From Buttiauxella selenatireducens (lineage in GTDB: Bacteria > Pseudomonadota > Gammaproteobacteria > Enterobacterales > Enterobacteriaceae): a DNA stretch of 64,000 bases. Location: contig NZ_CP133838.1 in the NCBI RefSeq assembly GCF_031432975.1, positions 3,100,001 to 3,164,000 on the forward strand, given 5' to 3'. Made by a program: the position numbers and the translations under genes. Shown here piece after piece: positions 8,692 to 18,582 of this stretch. Positions within the stretch are counted from its first letter, which is position 1. Every line of letters starts with the position of its first letter. The notes below the pieces were generated by a model. The model worked only from the letters and a program-made list of their open reading frames with translations, was not told the DNA's origin and ran no database searches.

Positions 8692-10092
8692 ATGTCGGTG
8701 CTAACTGAAAAAATTACCAACAAAGAAAAACTGGGCTTTGGACTTGGCGATGCGGCAAGTCACATCGTGTTTGATTCCTCGGTCGCTATTCTGGCTTATT
8801 TTTATACTAATATTTATGGTTTACCCCCAGCAGTGATGGGGACTCTTTTTTTAGTCGTCAGGGTACTTGATGCCATTACCGATCCTATTATGGGCGCGAT
8901 TGCTGATCAGACAAAAAGCCGCTGGGGGCGTTTCCGCCCGTGGTTATTGATTATCTGCGTTCCATTTGCAGTCAGTTGTGTACTGGTTTATTCCACACCA
9001 GACTTTGACCAAACCGGTAAAATTGTTTATGCCGTTCTCGCTTATATTTTCATGACCTTAATGTACACAGCGATTAATATTCCGTATTGCTCGCTGGGTG
9101 CAGCGATCACTTCTGATCCGCAAGAGAACCTGTCATTACAATCCTGGCGTTTCGCCATTGCCCCCATTGGTGGCGCGATGGGTACCGCACTGATTCTGCC
9201 GTTGGCTGATTTTATTTCACCTGCTGACAGAGCGACCGGCATGCAGTGGGCAATGGGCATCTTTGGTGTCATTGGTTGCATCATGTTCCTGGTCTGTTTC
9301 ATTACTACCCGCGAACGTATTACACCGGTTAAAGAAGAAAACCTGAATATTATGCGCGATGTCCGTGTGTTATTAAAAAATGACCAGTGGCGTATTCTGT
9401 CGGTTTATAATTTGGCGATGTTATGTGGCGTGGTCGTCCGTGGCAGCCTGTTGGTTTATTTCGTGCAATATATTCTTAATCAGGGTAGCGGTATTATTTC
9501 TATGTTTATGCTGGCTACCACTATAGCTGCGGTATTTGGTAGTTTGTTTGCAAAACATCTCGGTGGCTGGATGTGTAAAATCCGCGCTTCGGTTTGGGTA
9601 AACGTACTCAGTGCTGTGGTTGGATTATTGTTCTTAGTTTTGCCGACTCATTACTGGATGCCTGCTTTTATTGTCCATATTGCCCTTAATATATTGCAGG
9701 GTATTAATGCTCCACTGCAATGGTCAATGATTACCGATGCTAATAACTATGGTGAGTGGAAAACCCAACGCCGTATTACAGGGATGAATGTTGCCGCAAA
9801 TATCTTCATCATTAAGTTGGGTGTAGCCATTGGTGGGGCGTTAACAGGTTGGGGTCTGGCATGGTTTGGTTACCAGGCGGGTGTAGAGCAACAATCTGCC
9901 GAGGCTATACGTGGCGTATTGATTCTGTTTACCGTACTGCCTGCTATTTTCTACTTGATTACTGCAATTTCGATTCGTTATTACAAACTTACCGAAGAGC
10001 GAATGAACAGTATTGTGAGCGACCTGCGTACCGGGAAGTTCCAGAGCGAAAGTGAAGTGACTGGAGTCATGAGCCCTAAAGCGTCGGTATAA
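8692..10092 (+). CDS. GPH-family glycoside:cation symporter
   Basis: A 466-residue inner-membrane transporter of the glycoside-pentoside-hexuronide:cation symporter family (MelB/XynT/YicJ type, MFS fold) with about twelve hydrophobic helices. Diagnostic signatures are LGFGLGDAASHIVFDS near the N-terminus, then DAITDPIMGAIADQTKSRWG, whose acidic DxxxD loop is the cation/sugar site, and NIPYCSLG in helix IV. The start ATG 8692 follows an AAGGTG ribosome-binding site. It is divergently paired with the cytoplasmic GH3 enzyme, so the likely role is uptake of a short beta-glycoside that the enzyme then hydrolyses. The sugar and coupling ion are unknown. Confidence 0.87.
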   Translation: MSVLTEKITNKEKLGFGLGDAASHIVFDSSVAILAYFYTNIYGLPPAVMGTLFLVVRVLDAITDPIMGAIADQTKSRWGRFRPWLLIICVPFAVSCVLVYSTPDFDQTGKIVYAVLAYIFMTLMYTAINIPYCSLGAAITSDPQENLSLQSWRFAIAPIGGAMGTALILPLADFISPADRATGMQWAMGIFGVIGCIMFLVCFITTRERITPVKEENLNIMRDVRVLLKNDQWRILSVYNLAMLCGVVVRGSLLVYFVQYILNQGSGIISMFMLATTIAAVFGSLFAKHLGGWMCKIRASVWVNVLSAVVGLLFLVLPTHYWMPAFIVHIALNILQGINAPLQWSMITDANNYGEWKTQRRITGMNVAANIFIIKLGVAIGGALTGWGLAWFGYQAGVEQQSAEAIRGVLILFTVLPAIFYLITAISIRYYKLTEERMNSIVSDLRTGKFQSESEVTGVMSPKASV

Positions 10093-10103
10093 AAGTGGTA
10101 AAA

Positions 10104-10134
10104 AAAAGGCTCCTTAGCAATGAGGAGCCTTTTT
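10104..10134. terminator. bidirectional terminator between symporter and ppsA
   Basis: AAAGGCTCCTTA and TGAGGAGCCTTT form a long stem around a GCAA tetraloop, with an A-run on the left and a T-run on the right. It can end both the symporter transcript and the convergent ppsA transcript. Confidence 0.85.
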
Positions 10135-10147
10135 AATGTGAAGATAA

Positions 10148-12520
10148 TTACTTATTCGTTTCTGCCAGACTCAACCAGGTTTGCACCACGGTATCCGGGT
10201 TCAGGGAAAGGCTATCAATCCCCTCGTCCATCAACCAGGCAGCAAAGTCTTCATGGTCAGAAGGCCCTTGTCCACAGATGCCGACGTATTTACCTTGTTT
10301 CTTCGCCGCTTTGATTGCCATCGACAACAGCGCTTTCACTGCGTCGTTACGCTCATCAAACAGTTCAGAAACCACGCCAGAGTCGCGGTCCAGCCCCAGT
10401 GCCAGTTGGGTCATGTCGTTTGAACCAATGGAGAAACCGTCAAAATATTGCAAGAACTCGTCAGCCAACAAGGCGTTTGACGGGATCTCACACATCATGA
10501 TGATTTTCAGCCCATTCTCGCCACGTTTCAGACCCTGACGTTCCAGTTCTTCAACAACAGCTTTAGCCTGCGCAACGGTACGCACGAACGGCACCATCAC
10601 TTCGACATTCGTCAGGCCCATATCATTACGTACGCGCTTCATGGCAGCGCATTCCAGCGCGAAGCAATCGCGGAAGCTGTCGGACACATAACGACCTGCC
10701 CCACGGAAGCCAAGCATTGGGTTTTCTTCTTCCGGCTCATAACGCTCGCCGCCCACCAGGTTGGCGTATTCGTTAGATTTGAAGTCAGACAGACGCACAA
10801 TCACGCGCTTCGGCCAGAATGCTGCGCCCAATGTCGCAATCCCTTCAGTCAGACGACCGACATAAAACTCAACGGGATCGTCGTAGCCTTTCATCATTTC
10901 ACGGATTTCGTTTTGCAACGCAGGCTCTTGCTGGTCAAATTCCAGCAACGCGCGTGGATGCACGCCAATCATGCGGTTGATGATGAATTCCAGACGCGCC
11001 AGCCCCACACCCTCATTTGGCAGGCAGGCAAAATCAAAGGCGCGGTCAGGGTTACCGACGTTCATCATGATTTTCAGCGGCAGATCCGGCATGGTATCGA
11101 CTGTCGAACTTTTAATGCTGAAATCCAGCAGTTCGGCATAAACGTAGCCGGTATCGCCTTCAGCACAGGAAACCGTCACGTTCTGTCCATCACTCATGCG
11201 TTCGGTCGCATCGCCACAACCCACAACAGCAGGAATGCCGAGCTCACGGGCAATAATTGCCGCATGACAGGTACGACCGCCACGGTTAGTGACAATCGCG
11301 GCCGCCTTTTTCATGATAGGTTCCCAGTCCGGGTCGGTCATATCAGTCACCAACACATCACCCGGCTGAATACGGTTCATCTCACTAATGTCGTGAATAA
11401 CTTTTACCGGACCGGCTCCGATGCGATGACCGATGGCACGCCCTTCGGCAATGATTTTGCCGTGGTCATGCAACTGGTAACGCTCCATAACCTGGCCCTG
11501 GGAACGCACAGTTTCCGGGCGTGCCTGCACAATAAATAGCTTGCCGGTATGCCCATCTTTTGCCCATTCGATATCCATCGGACGGCCATAGTGTTTCTCG
11601 ATTTGTACCGCTTGTTTCGCCAGTTCCTGCACTTCTTCAGGCGTAATAGAGAACTTATCGCGATCCACTTGTGGCACGTCTTCGATACGAACCTGCTTGC
11701 CATGCTCCTGGCTTGGGGCATAAACCATGCGGATCTTTTTCGAACCCATATTACGGCGCACAATCGACGGTTTACCGGCAGCAAGCGTAGGCTTGTGCAC
11801 GTAGAACTCGTCCGGGTTAACCGCGCCCTGTACAACCATTTCACCAAGTCCGTAAGCGGACGTGATAAACACCACCTGGTCGAAACCAGATTCGGTATCG
11901 ATGGAGAACAAGACGCCGGAGGATGCGAGGTCAGAACGCACCATACGCTGGACGCCAGCAGAGAGCGCAACGCCACGGTGGTCGTAACCCTGATGAACGC
12001 GATAAGAGATAGCGCGGTCATTAAACAGAGAAGCAAAGACGTGTTTCACGGCAACCAACACCGCGTCATAACCTTGTACGTTGAGGAAAGTTTCTTGTTG
12101 TCCGGCAAACGAGGCATCTGGCATATCTTCTGCGGTCGCGGAGGAGCGTACGGCAAAAGAGGCGTCAGCATCGTCAGAGGAAAGCTGTTCGTAGGCATCG
12201 TGGATGGCTTTTTCCAGCTCCGGCTGGAATGGCGTATCGATTATCCATTGACGGATTTGCGCACCGGCTTTTGCAAGCGCAGTCACATCATCAATATCCG
12301 TTTTATCCAGCAACTCATAGATACGCTGGTTCACACCACTTTGGTCAAGAAATAAGTTAAACGCTTCGGACGTGGTGGCAAAACCATTCGGTACGGAAAC
12401 ACCCATACCTGAAAGGTTTGTAATCATTTCACCCAGAGAGGCATTTTTGCCCCCGACCTTCTCTACATCATTCATGCCGAGTTGGTTGTACCAAAGCACC
12501 AGCGGTGACGAGTTGGACAT
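10148..12520 (-). CDS. ppsA: phosphoenolpyruvate synthase
   Basis: Converts pyruvate, ATP and water to phosphoenolpyruvate, AMP and phosphate in the first step of gluconeogenesis from pyruvate or lactate. The 790 residues show the order N-terminal ATP-binding domain ([31 protein letters not shown]), swivelling phosphohistidine domain with catalytic histidine in [14 protein letters not shown], and C-terminal PEP barrel with [17 protein letters not shown] and the Cys in [10 protein letters not shown]. The frame is open from 12565, but [15 protein letters not shown] at 12520 matches the E. coli start and has AAGGAT upstream. It is divergent from ppsR, whose product inactivates and reactivates it. 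Confidence 0.98.
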   Translation of the reverse strand: MSNSSPLVLWYNQLGMNDVEKVGGKNASLGEMITNLSGMGVSVPNGFATTSEAFNLFLDQSGVNQRIYELLDKTDIDDVTALAKAGAQIRQWIIDTPFQPELEKAIHDAYEQLSSDDADASFAVRSSATAEDMPDASFAGQQETFLNVQGYDAVLVAVKHVFASLFNDRAISYRVHQGYDHRGVALSAGVQRMVRSDLASSGVLFSIDTESGFDQVVFITSAYGLGEMVVQGAVNPDEFYVHKPTLAAGKPSIVRRNMGSKKIRMVYAPSQEHGKQVRIEDVPQVDRDKFSITPEEVQELAKQAVQIEKHYGRPMDIEWAKDGHTGKLFIVQARPETVRSQGQVMERYQLHDHGKIIAEGRAIGHRIGAGPVKVIHDISEMNRIQPGDVLVTDMTDPDWEPIMKKAAAIVTNRGGRTCHAAIIARELGIPAVVGCGDATERMSDGQNVTVSCAEGDTGYVYAELLDFSIKSSTVDTMPDLPLKIMMNVGNPDRAFDFACLPNEGVGLARLEFIINRMIGVHPRALLEFDQQEPALQNEIREMMKGYDDPVEFYVGRLTEGIATLGAAFWPKRVIVRLSDFKSNEYANLVGGERYEPEEENPMLGFRGAGRYVSDSFRDCFALECAAMKRVRNDMGLTNVEVMVPFVRTVAQAKAVVEELERQGLKRGENGLKIIMMCEIPSNALLADEFLQYFDGFSIGSNDMTQLALGLDRDSGVVSELFDERNDAVKALLSMAIKAAKKQGKYVGICGQGPSDHEDFAAWLMDEGIDSLSLNPDTVVQTWLSLAETNK

Positions 12521-12609
12521 CGAAACAATCCTTTTGTGATATATGAATGGGTACCAGAAACACATTACATCCCCATTAGATTGGCATAATTGCAGGCAGG
12601 AATGAAACC

Positions 12610-12623
12610 GGTGAATCGTTCAA
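12610..12623. promoter_or_regulatory. Cra (FruR) binding site upstream of ppsA
   Basis: GGTGAATCGTTCAA fits the degenerate Cra consensus RSTGAAWCSNTHHW at every position. It lies about 90 bases upstream of the ppsA start, where E. coli ppsA is known to be activated by Cra. The rest of 12521-12845 is AT-rich leader without a gene. Confidence 0.7.
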
Positions 12624-12845
12624 GCAAAATAAAAATTTGAAATTTTCAGATTTATTTACTTTTCGCTTAAGCTATTGATTCTTCATTTAATCCCTATCTT
12701 AATAATGATTTAAGCAGTTAAAAAAATTGAACCGCCCATTTCATTAAAAATAAAAACTACGTTTCACTTTTAAAAATCAAATGAGATTGATCCAGGATGG
12801 AAGGTTTTAATTTATGCTTCAGCCAGAGTCGTCACTTTCATAGCC

Positions 12846-12963
12846 AAAATAATTCGAGATGCGTGAAGGCGGCAAGTTTGTGACCCCCCCAGGAGCTTAC
12901 ATAAGTAAGTGACTGGGGTGAGCAAACGTAGCCAACGCACATGCAGCTTGAATTATGAAGGGT
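12846..12963. repeat. ERIC (IRU) element, full length, upstream of ppsR
   Basis: An enterobacterial repetitive intergenic consensus copy of about 118 bases. It contains the conserved centre CCAGGAGCTTACATAAGTAA followed by GTGACTGGGGTGAGC, and the terminal arms AATAATTCGAGATGCGTGAAG and CAGCTTGAATTATGAAGGGT. The element ends only about 14 bases before the ppsR start codon, so its palindrome is probably part of the ppsR leader RNA. Confidence 0.92.
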
Positions 12964-12976
12964 ACAGGATTGAAAA

Positions 12977-13810
12977 ATGGATAACGCAGTAGACAGGCAA
13001 GTTTTTTATATTTCCGATGGCACCGCCATCACCGCTGAAGTACTCGGGCACGCGGTGATGTCGCAGTTTCCGGTCGCGATTAACAGCATTACGCTGCCGT
13101 TTGTGGAAAACGAAAGCCGCGCTAATGCCGTCAGAGAGCAGATTAATGCGATTTATCAGCAAACGGGTGTGCGACCGTTGGTGTTCTACTCCATCGTATT
13201 GCCAGAAATTCGCGACATTATTTTGCAAAGTGAAGGTTTTTGTCAGGATATCGTGCAGGCACTGGTCGCCCCTTTACAGCAAGAATTGAAACTTGATCCG
13301 ACGCCCATTGCCCATCGTACCCACGGTTTAAATCCTGGCAATTTAATTAAATATGATGCGCGTATTGCGGCAATTGATTACACACTTGCCCACGATGACG
13401 GCATTTCGATGCGAAACCTCGATCAGGCGCAGGTTATCTTGTTGGGCGTCTCACGCTGTGGAAAAACACCGACCAGTTTGTATCTCGCGATGCAGTTTGG
13501 TATTCGGGCCGCAAACTATCCGTTTATCGCCGACGATATGGATAACATTCAACTCCCTGCGGTACTTAAACCGCTGCAGCACAAGTTGTTTGGCCTGACG
13601 ATTAACCCAGAACGCCTCGCTGCGATCCGTGAAGAGCGTCGGGAAAACAGCCGCTACGCGTCAATGCGCCAGTGCCGCCTTGAAGTGGCTGAAGTTGAAG
13701 CTCTGTTTCGTAAGAATCAGATCCGCTATCTCAACAGTACCAATTACTCGGTTGAAGAGATGGCAACCAAGATCCTCGATATCATGGGTTTGAATCGCCG
13801 CATGTACTAA
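12977..13810 (+). CDS. ppsR: PEP synthase regulatory protein (bifunctional kinase/phosphorylase)
   Basis: A cytoplasmic DUF299 protein that inactivates PEP synthase by ADP-dependent phosphorylation of a threonine next to the catalytic histidine, and reactivates it by Pi-dependent dephosphorylation. It is 277 residues long, the same as the E. coli protein. The P-loop GVSRCGKT is at residues 157-164; the N-terminus [13 protein letters not shown] is typical. Start ATG 12977 has a weak GGGTACAGGA upstream, contributed partly by the end of the ERIC element. It is divergent from its target ppsA. The stop codon overlaps the TrpR operator of aroH. Confidence 0.96.
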   Translation: MDNAVDRQVFYISDGTAITAEVLGHAVMSQFPVAINSITLPFVENESRANAVREQINAIYQQTGVRPLVFYSIVLPEIRDIILQSEGFCQDIVQALVAPLQQELKLDPTPIAHRTHGLNPGNLIKYDARIAAIDYTLAHDDGISMRNLDQAQVILLGVSRCGKTPTSLYLAMQFGIRAANYPFIADDMDNIQLPAVLKPLQHKLFGLTINPERLAAIREERRENSRYASMRQCRLEVAEVEALFRKNQIRYLNSTNYSVEEMATKILDIMGLNRRMY

Positions 13811-13821
13811 CAAACTAGTGC
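13804..13821. promoter_or_regulatory. TrpR operator of aroH
   Basis: GTACTAACAAACTAGTGC resembles the trp operator of E. coli aroH, with half-sites GTACTA and TAGTGC. It overlaps the ppsR stop codon (13808-13810) and precedes aroH by about 150 bases. It predicts tryptophan-dependent repression by TrpR. Confidence 0.8.
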
Positions 13822-13969
13822 AAAGGTGCGATTTTGTATGGTAGGCTGTACAGAATTTGGTGGTCACGATTCAGTTTTACGGTTGAATTCAACATAAATT
13901 GGTTTATCGTGACTGCCATCACTTCCCGGTACTTTTGCCGAGCTGAAGACAAAATTTCTGAGACATCCA

Positions 13970-15016
13970 ATGAATAAAACAGATGAACTGCGCACCGCGC
14001 GCATCGACAGTCTGGTTACGCCTGCGGAACTGGCACAGCGTTTGGCTGTATCTGAACAGGTCGCACAAAACGTAACAGCCTCCCGTCGTCGTATCGAAAA
14101 GATCCTCAATGGCGAAGATAACCGCCTGCTGGTGATTGTCGGTCCTTGCTCAATCCATGACCTGGATGCGGCAATGGATTATGCCCACCGTTTGCAAGTG
14201 GCGCGCGAACAACATCAGCATCGCCTTGAAATCGTGATGCGCACGTATTTTGAAAAACCGCGCACCGTTGTGGGCTGGAAAGGCTTAATTTCCGACCCAG
14301 ATTTGAACGGTAGCTATCGCGTGAACCATGGCATTGAGCAGGCTCGTCGTTTGCTTTTGCAGGTGAACGAGTTGGGTGTACCGACTGCCACCGAATTTTT
14401 GGATATGGTGATCGGGCAGTATATTGCCGATTTAATTAGCTGGGGCGCGATTGGCGCGCGTACCACGGAAAGCCAAATCCATCGTGAAATGGCCTCCGCA
14501 CTCTCTTGCCCGGTAGGTTTCAAAAATGGTACTGACGGGAATACTCGCATTGCCGTTGATGCGATTCGTGCAGCCCGCGCCAGCCATATGTTCCTTTCGC
14601 CTGATAAACACGGTCAGATGACTATTTATCAAACCAGTGGCAACCCGTACGGCCATATCATCATGCGCGGTGGCAAACAGCCAAACTACCATGCGGCCGA
14701 TATTGCTGCGGCGTGCGATAGCCTGCATGAGTTTGATTTACCAGAGCAACTGGTCATCGATTTTAGCCACGGCAACTGCCAGAAACAGCACCGCCGTCAA
14801 CTGGAAGTGTGTGAAGACGTCTGTAACCAAATCCGTAATGGTTCGCGCGCCATTGCCGGTGTGATGGCTGAGAGCTTCATCCAGGAAGGCACGCAGAAAA
14901 TTGTTGCGGGGAAACCGCTGGTCTACGGCCAGTCAATTACCGACCCTTGCCTGAACTGGGATGACACGAAGACGCTGCTCGATATGCTGGCAGACGCAAC
15001 AAACAGTCGTTTTTGA
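13970..15016 (+). CDS. aroH: 3-deoxy-D-arabino-heptulosonate-7-phosphate synthase, Trp-sensitive
   Basis: Condenses PEP and erythrose 4-phosphate to DAHP, the first step of the shikimate pathway. The 348-residue class I DAHP synthase has VIVGPCSIHD, the KPRTVVGWKGLISDP substrate loop, GARTTESQIHREMAS, VIDFSHGNCQKQ and the C-terminal SITDPCLNW metal site. Assignment to the tryptophan-sensitive isozyme rests on the N-terminus MNKTDELRTARIDSLVTPAELA, the position after ppsR and the TrpR operator. The leader is about 150 bases, with start ATG 13970. Confidence 0.96.
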   Translation: MNKTDELRTARIDSLVTPAELAQRLAVSEQVAQNVTASRRRIEKILNGEDNRLLVIVGPCSIHDLDAAMDYAHRLQVAREQHQHRLEIVMRTYFEKPRTVVGWKGLISDPDLNGSYRVNHGIEQARRLLLQVNELGVPTATEFLDMVIGQYIADLISWGAIGARTTESQIHREMASALSCPVGFKNGTDGNTRIAVDAIRAARASHMFLSPDKHGQMTIYQTSGNPYGHIIMRGGKQPNYHAADIAAACDSLHEFDLPEQLVIDFSHGNCQKQHRRQLEVCEDVCNQIRNGSRAIAGVMAESFIQEGTQKIVAGKPLVYGQSITDPCLNWDDTKTLLDMLADATNSRF

Positions 15017-15027
15017 TTGATGCTTTA

Positions 15028-15051
15028 CACCTTCTCCGTCAGGGGAAGGTG
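15028..15051 (+). terminator. stem-loop after aroH
   Basis: CACCTTC and GAAGGTG form a 7-bp stem just after the aroH stop codon. No T-run follows, only a pyrimidine-rich CCCCCTCTTCC stretch, so its strength as a terminator is doubtful. Confidence 0.35.
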
Positions 15052-15136
15052 ATCCCCCTCTTCCCCCCGTTAGCCCAAAATTGATCTATTCACAAATTTC
15101 TTACAAATAACACTTGATGATGAAACATAGTTTATT

Positions 15137-15155
15137 GATAATGATTATCATTGTT
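15137..15155. promoter_or_regulatory. Fur box of the heme uptake locus
   Basis: GATAATGATTATCATTGTT matches the 19-bp Fur consensus GATAATGATAATCATTATC at most positions. It lies 33 bases before hemP and should shut off hemP-hmuRSTUV when iron is sufficient. A second AT-rich partial match, TTGATTGTCATTTG, follows directly. Confidence 0.9.
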
Positions 15156-15187
15156 ACATTGATTGTCATTTGTATACCGAGTGAAAC

Positions 15188-15352
15188 ATGGAAAAAAACT
15201 TCACCACTACGAATCCGCAATCTGCGGCCATTCCCCGTCAGATAGACAGCAAACTGTTACTCGGCCCTGACGGACGCGTGGTGATTGTCCACGAAGGCCA
15301 GCAATACCAATTACGTCAGACCCAGGCTGGAAAGCTAATTCTGACCAAATAA
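15188..15352 (+). CDS. hemP: hemin uptake protein HemP
   Basis: A 54-residue protein starting MEKNFTTTNPQS and ending QAGKLILTK, of the HemP/YdiE family. The conserved core is DSKLLLGPDGRVVIVHEGQQ followed by YQLRQTQAGKLILTK. It is encoded directly after the Fur box, at the head of the heme locus; homologues support heme uptake or regulate receptor expression, but the exact role in enterics is unsettled. In E. coli K-12 the same gene (ydiE) stands between aroH and selO with no heme genes following. The start ATG 15188 has only a weak Shine-Dalgarno sequence (GAGTGAAAC). Confidence 0.9.
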   Translation: MEKNFTTTNPQSAAIPRQIDSKLLLGPDGRVVIVHEGQQYQLRQTQAGKLILTK

Positions 15353-15377
15353 CCCAAAATTTAAACCCTAAAAACAC

Positions 15378-15499
<122 letters not shown>

Positions 15500-15564
15500 G
15501 ACGCAAGCCACCCAGGTTTTCCCCAGGCAGCCAGCGCTTTTAATTTTCCTATGGAGATTTGCGC

Positions 15565-17541
15565 ATGCCTGCTTTACACACAGTCGGATTCCGTCTGTCA
15601 TTACTGACTGTCGCGATTTTTACCGCCCTACCTGCCAGTGCGAAAGACGATCAGGTTACCGTGGTGGCTACCGGTAACGAACGCAGCACTTTTGAAGCCC
15701 CAATGATGGTCACCGTCATTGATGCCAATACCCCTGAAGCTCAAACCTCTTCTTCCGCCGCCGATATGTTACGTAAAGTTCCTGGGATAACAGTTTCCGG
15801 CACCGGGCGTACTAATGGGCAGGATGTCAGCATGCGTGGCTACGATCGCCGTGGTGTTTTAATGCTGGTTGATGGGGTTCGTCAGGGGACAGATACCGGA
15901 CACCTCAACAGCACGTTTCTTGATCCCGCGTTGATCAAACGTATCGAAGTGGTGCGCGGCCCTGCCGCCCTGTTGTACGGCAGCGGCGCTCTGGGCGGGG
16001 TGATTTCTTATGAAACGGCTGATGCCAGCGATTTACTCTATGAAGGCCAAAACAGCGGTTACCGCGTGTTTGCCACCGGCGGCACTGGCGACCACAGCGT
16101 AGGCATGGGTGCCAGCGCATTTGGCCGCACTGATGATTTCGATGGCCTGGTCTCCTGGTCAAGCCGCGATCGTGGTGACATTCGCCAGAGCGACGGTGAA
16201 ACGGCACCAAACGATGAAAGCATTAACAACTTCTTGACCAAAGGTACCTGGTTCATCGACCCGGCACAGTCTCTGGCTGGCTCTTTGCGTTATTACAATA
16301 ACGCGGCTCAGGAACCTAAAAATCCTCAGACCACAACGGCTGATCCCAGCAATCCGATGGTTGACCGTTCAACCATTCAGCGCGATGCACAGCTTAACTA
16401 TCATATTGGGCCTGAGCAAAGCGACTGGCTGAATGCCGATGCCACCGCCTACTGGTCTGAAGCACGCATCAATGCTCAGGGCCAAACCGACGGTGCAGAA
16501 TTCCGTAAGCAAACCACCAGCGGCGCAAAATTAGAAAACCGTAGCCGCCTGTTTAACGACAGCTTTGCGGCGCATTTGCTGACATACGGTGGGGAATACT
16601 ATCGTCAGGATCAAAAGCCCGGCGGTAATACAACAGGCTTCCCGCAGGCCAATATCGATTTTGGCTCTGGCTGGCTACAAGATGAAATCACGCTGCGTGA
16701 TCTGCCGGTATCCATTTTAGCCGGTACCCGTTATGACAATTACAGCGGTAGCAGCGATGGCTATGAAGATGTTAATGCCGACCAATGGTCATCCCGTGGT
16801 GCACTTTCCATCACGCCAACCGACTGGCTGATGCTGTTCGGCTCTTACGCTCAGGCATTCCGCGCCCCTACCATGGGCGAGATGTATAACGATGCTAAAC
16901 ACTTTTCTATCGGCACGCGTTACACCAACTATTGGGTGCCAAATCCTAATCTGCGTCCTGAAACCAATGCCACGCAAGAAGCCGGTTTTGGTTTGCGCTT
17001 CGACGATTTAATGTTGGCTGACGATGGCATCGAATTTAAAGCGAGCTATTTCGATACCAAGGCAAAAGACTACATCTCCACCACTGTCGACTTCGCCAAA
17101 GCAACGACCATGTCTTACAACGTGCCTAACGCCAAAATCTGGGGTTGGGATATGACGGCGAAATATACCAGCGCATGGTTCAGCCTGGACCTGGCTTATA
17201 ACCGTACCCGGGGTAAAGACGAGGATACCGGCGAGTGGATTTCAAGCCTGAACCCGGACACGGTGACCAGTGTTCTGGACATTCCGGTTGCACAAAGCGG
17301 CTTCTCCGTGGGCTGGGTCGGTACTTTTGCTGACAAATCCACGCATATCAGCAGCAGCTACAGTGAACAAGCCGGTTACGGCGTGAACGATTTCTATATC
17401 AGCTATCAAGGCCAACAACAGTTGCGCGGGCTGACCACCTCCCTGGTGCTGGGTAATGCCTTTGACAAGGAATACTGGTCGCCACAAGGGATCCCTCAAG
17501 ATGGCCGTAACGGCAAAATCTTTGTTAGTTATCAATGGTAA
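15565..17541 (+). CDS. hmuR: TonB-dependent heme/hemoprotein outer-membrane receptor
   Basis: A 658-residue outer-membrane receptor that imports heme into the periplasm with TonB energy. There is a signal peptide ending near LPASAKD. The TonB box-like QVTVVATG is followed by the plug domain (VPGITVSGTGRT, VDGVRQGTD, RIEVVRGPAALLYGSGALGG) and a 22-strand barrel ending IFVSYQW with terminal Trp. The heme-receptor FRAP and NPNL motifs are present (AQAFRAPTMGEMY, VPNPNLRPE). The frame is open from a TTG at 15559, but ATG 15565 has GGAG at 15553-15556 at good spacing. It is followed 9 bases later by hmuS. Confidence 0.94.
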   Translation: MPALHTVGFRLSLLTVAIFTALPASAKDDQVTVVATGNERSTFEAPMMVTVIDANTPEAQTSSSAADMLRKVPGITVSGTGRTNGQDVSMRGYDRRGVLMLVDGVRQGTDTGHLNSTFLDPALIKRIEVVRGPAALLYGSGALGGVISYETADASDLLYEGQNSGYRVFATGGTGDHSVGMGASAFGRTDDFDGLVSWSSRDRGDIRQSDGETAPNDESINNFLTKGTWFIDPAQSLAGSLRYYNNAAQEPKNPQTTTADPSNPMVDRSTIQRDAQLNYHIGPEQSDWLNADATAYWSEARINAQGQTDGAEFRKQTTSGAKLENRSRLFNDSFAAHLLTYGGEYYRQDQKPGGNTTGFPQANIDFGSGWLQDEITLRDLPVSILAGTRYDNYSGSSDGYEDVNADQWSSRGALSITPTDWLMLFGSYAQAFRAPTMGEMYNDAKHFSIGTRYTNYWVPNPNLRPETNATQEAGFGLRFDDLMLADDGIEFKASYFDTKAKDYISTTVDFAKATTMSYNVPNAKIWGWDMTAKYTSAWFSLDLAYNRTRGKDEDTGEWISSLNPDTVTSVLDIPVAQSGFSVGWVGTFADKSTHISSSYSEQAGYGVNDFYISYQGQQQLRGLTTSLVLGNAFDKEYWSPQGIPQDGRNGKIFVSYQW

Positions 17542-17550
17542 GGAACCGAA

Positions 17551-18582
17551 ATGACTCAGCGTTATGAAAACTGGTTACAGTTCAAGCAAGAGCACCCAAA
17601 AAAGTATGCTCGCGACATCGCAAAACTGATGAACATTAGCGAAGCTGAATTGACTCATGCCCGTGTGGGACATGATGCATGGCGCTTAAAAGGCGAGGTC
17701 CGCGACATTCTGGCCTCTCTTGAAAACGTGGGCGAGATCAAATCCATTTGCCGCAATGAATATGCGGTACATGAACATATCGGTCGTTTTGAAAACCAGC
17801 AACTGCACGGCCACGCAGGCCTGGTTCTGAACCCACGCGCACTGGATTTGCGTCTGTTCCTGAACCAATGGGCTTTCGCGTTCCACGTCCGTGAAGAAAC
17901 CGCCCGCGGTGAACGCCAGAGCGTGCAATTCTTTGACCATCAGGGTGATGCGCTGTTGAAGGTTTACACCACGGATAACACCGATTTCGCCGCCTGGGGC
18001 GATATGCTGGCGAAGTTTATCTATGCCGATAACCCCGCGCTTGAGCTGCAAGCTGCAGAAAAAAGCGTGATGACACCTGCGGTTGATGGCCGTCAGGTTG
18101 AAGAAGAGTGGCGCGCTATCCGTGATGTGCACCAGTTCTTTGGGCTGCTCAAACGCCACCAGCTCACACGTCAACAAGCTTTCCGTCTGGTTGCTGACGA
18201 TCTCGCCTGCCAGGTGGATAACGACGCGCTGGCGCAACTGCTGGCGCTAGCAAAGCAAGACAAAAACGAAATCATGGTGTTTGTTGGCAACCAGGGTTGC
18301 GTACAGATTTTCACCGGTGTCGTTGAAAAAGTCGTGCCGATGGATAACTGGATTAACATCTTCAACCCGCAATTCACGCTGCATTTAATGGCCGATACCA
18401 TTGCGGAAAGCTGGGTGACGCGCAAGCCAAGTGGTGATGGCTTCGTGACCAGCCTTGAGTTGTTTGCCGCTGACGGTACGCAAATCGCGCAACTTTACGG
18501 CCAACGTACCGAAGGTGAACCGGAGCAACAACAGTGGCGCACTCAGCTTGAAGCACTGGTAAGCAAAGGCATCGCTGCATGA
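17551..18582 (+). CDS. hmuS: hemin-degrading factor / heme chaperone HmuS
   Basis: A 343-residue cytoplasmic protein of the HemS/HmuS/ChuS family, two tandem structural repeats that bind one heme and handle or degrade it after import. Recognisable family parts are [20 protein letters not shown] at the N-terminus, [20 protein letters not shown] in the first repeat, and [18 protein letters not shown] and [14 protein letters not shown] in the second. It follows hmuR by 9 bases and overlaps hmuT by 4 bases (ATGA). Whether it cleaves heme here is not shown by the sequence. Confidence 0.93.
   Translation: MTQRYENWLQFKQEHPKKYARDIAKLMNISEAELTHARVGHDAWRLKGEVRDILASLENVGEIKSICRNEYAVHEHIGRFENQQLHGHAGLVLNPRALDLRLFLNQWAFAFHVREETARGERQSVQFFDHQGDALLKVYTTDNTDFAAWGDMLAKFIYADNPALELQAAEKSVMTPAVDGRQVEEEWRAIRDVHQFFGLLKRHQLTRQQAFRLVADDLACQVDNDALAQLLALAKQDKNEIMVFVGNQGCVQIFTGVVEKVVPMDNWINIFNPQFTLHLMADTIAESWVTRKPSGDGFVTSLELFAADGTQIAQLYGQRTEGEPEQQQWRTQLEALVSKGIAA

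Noticed and set aside
11549-12355. 268-codon open frame on the plus strand
   Set aside because: It lies fully antisense to ppsA and shows no family features; long antisense frames are common opposite well-biased genes.
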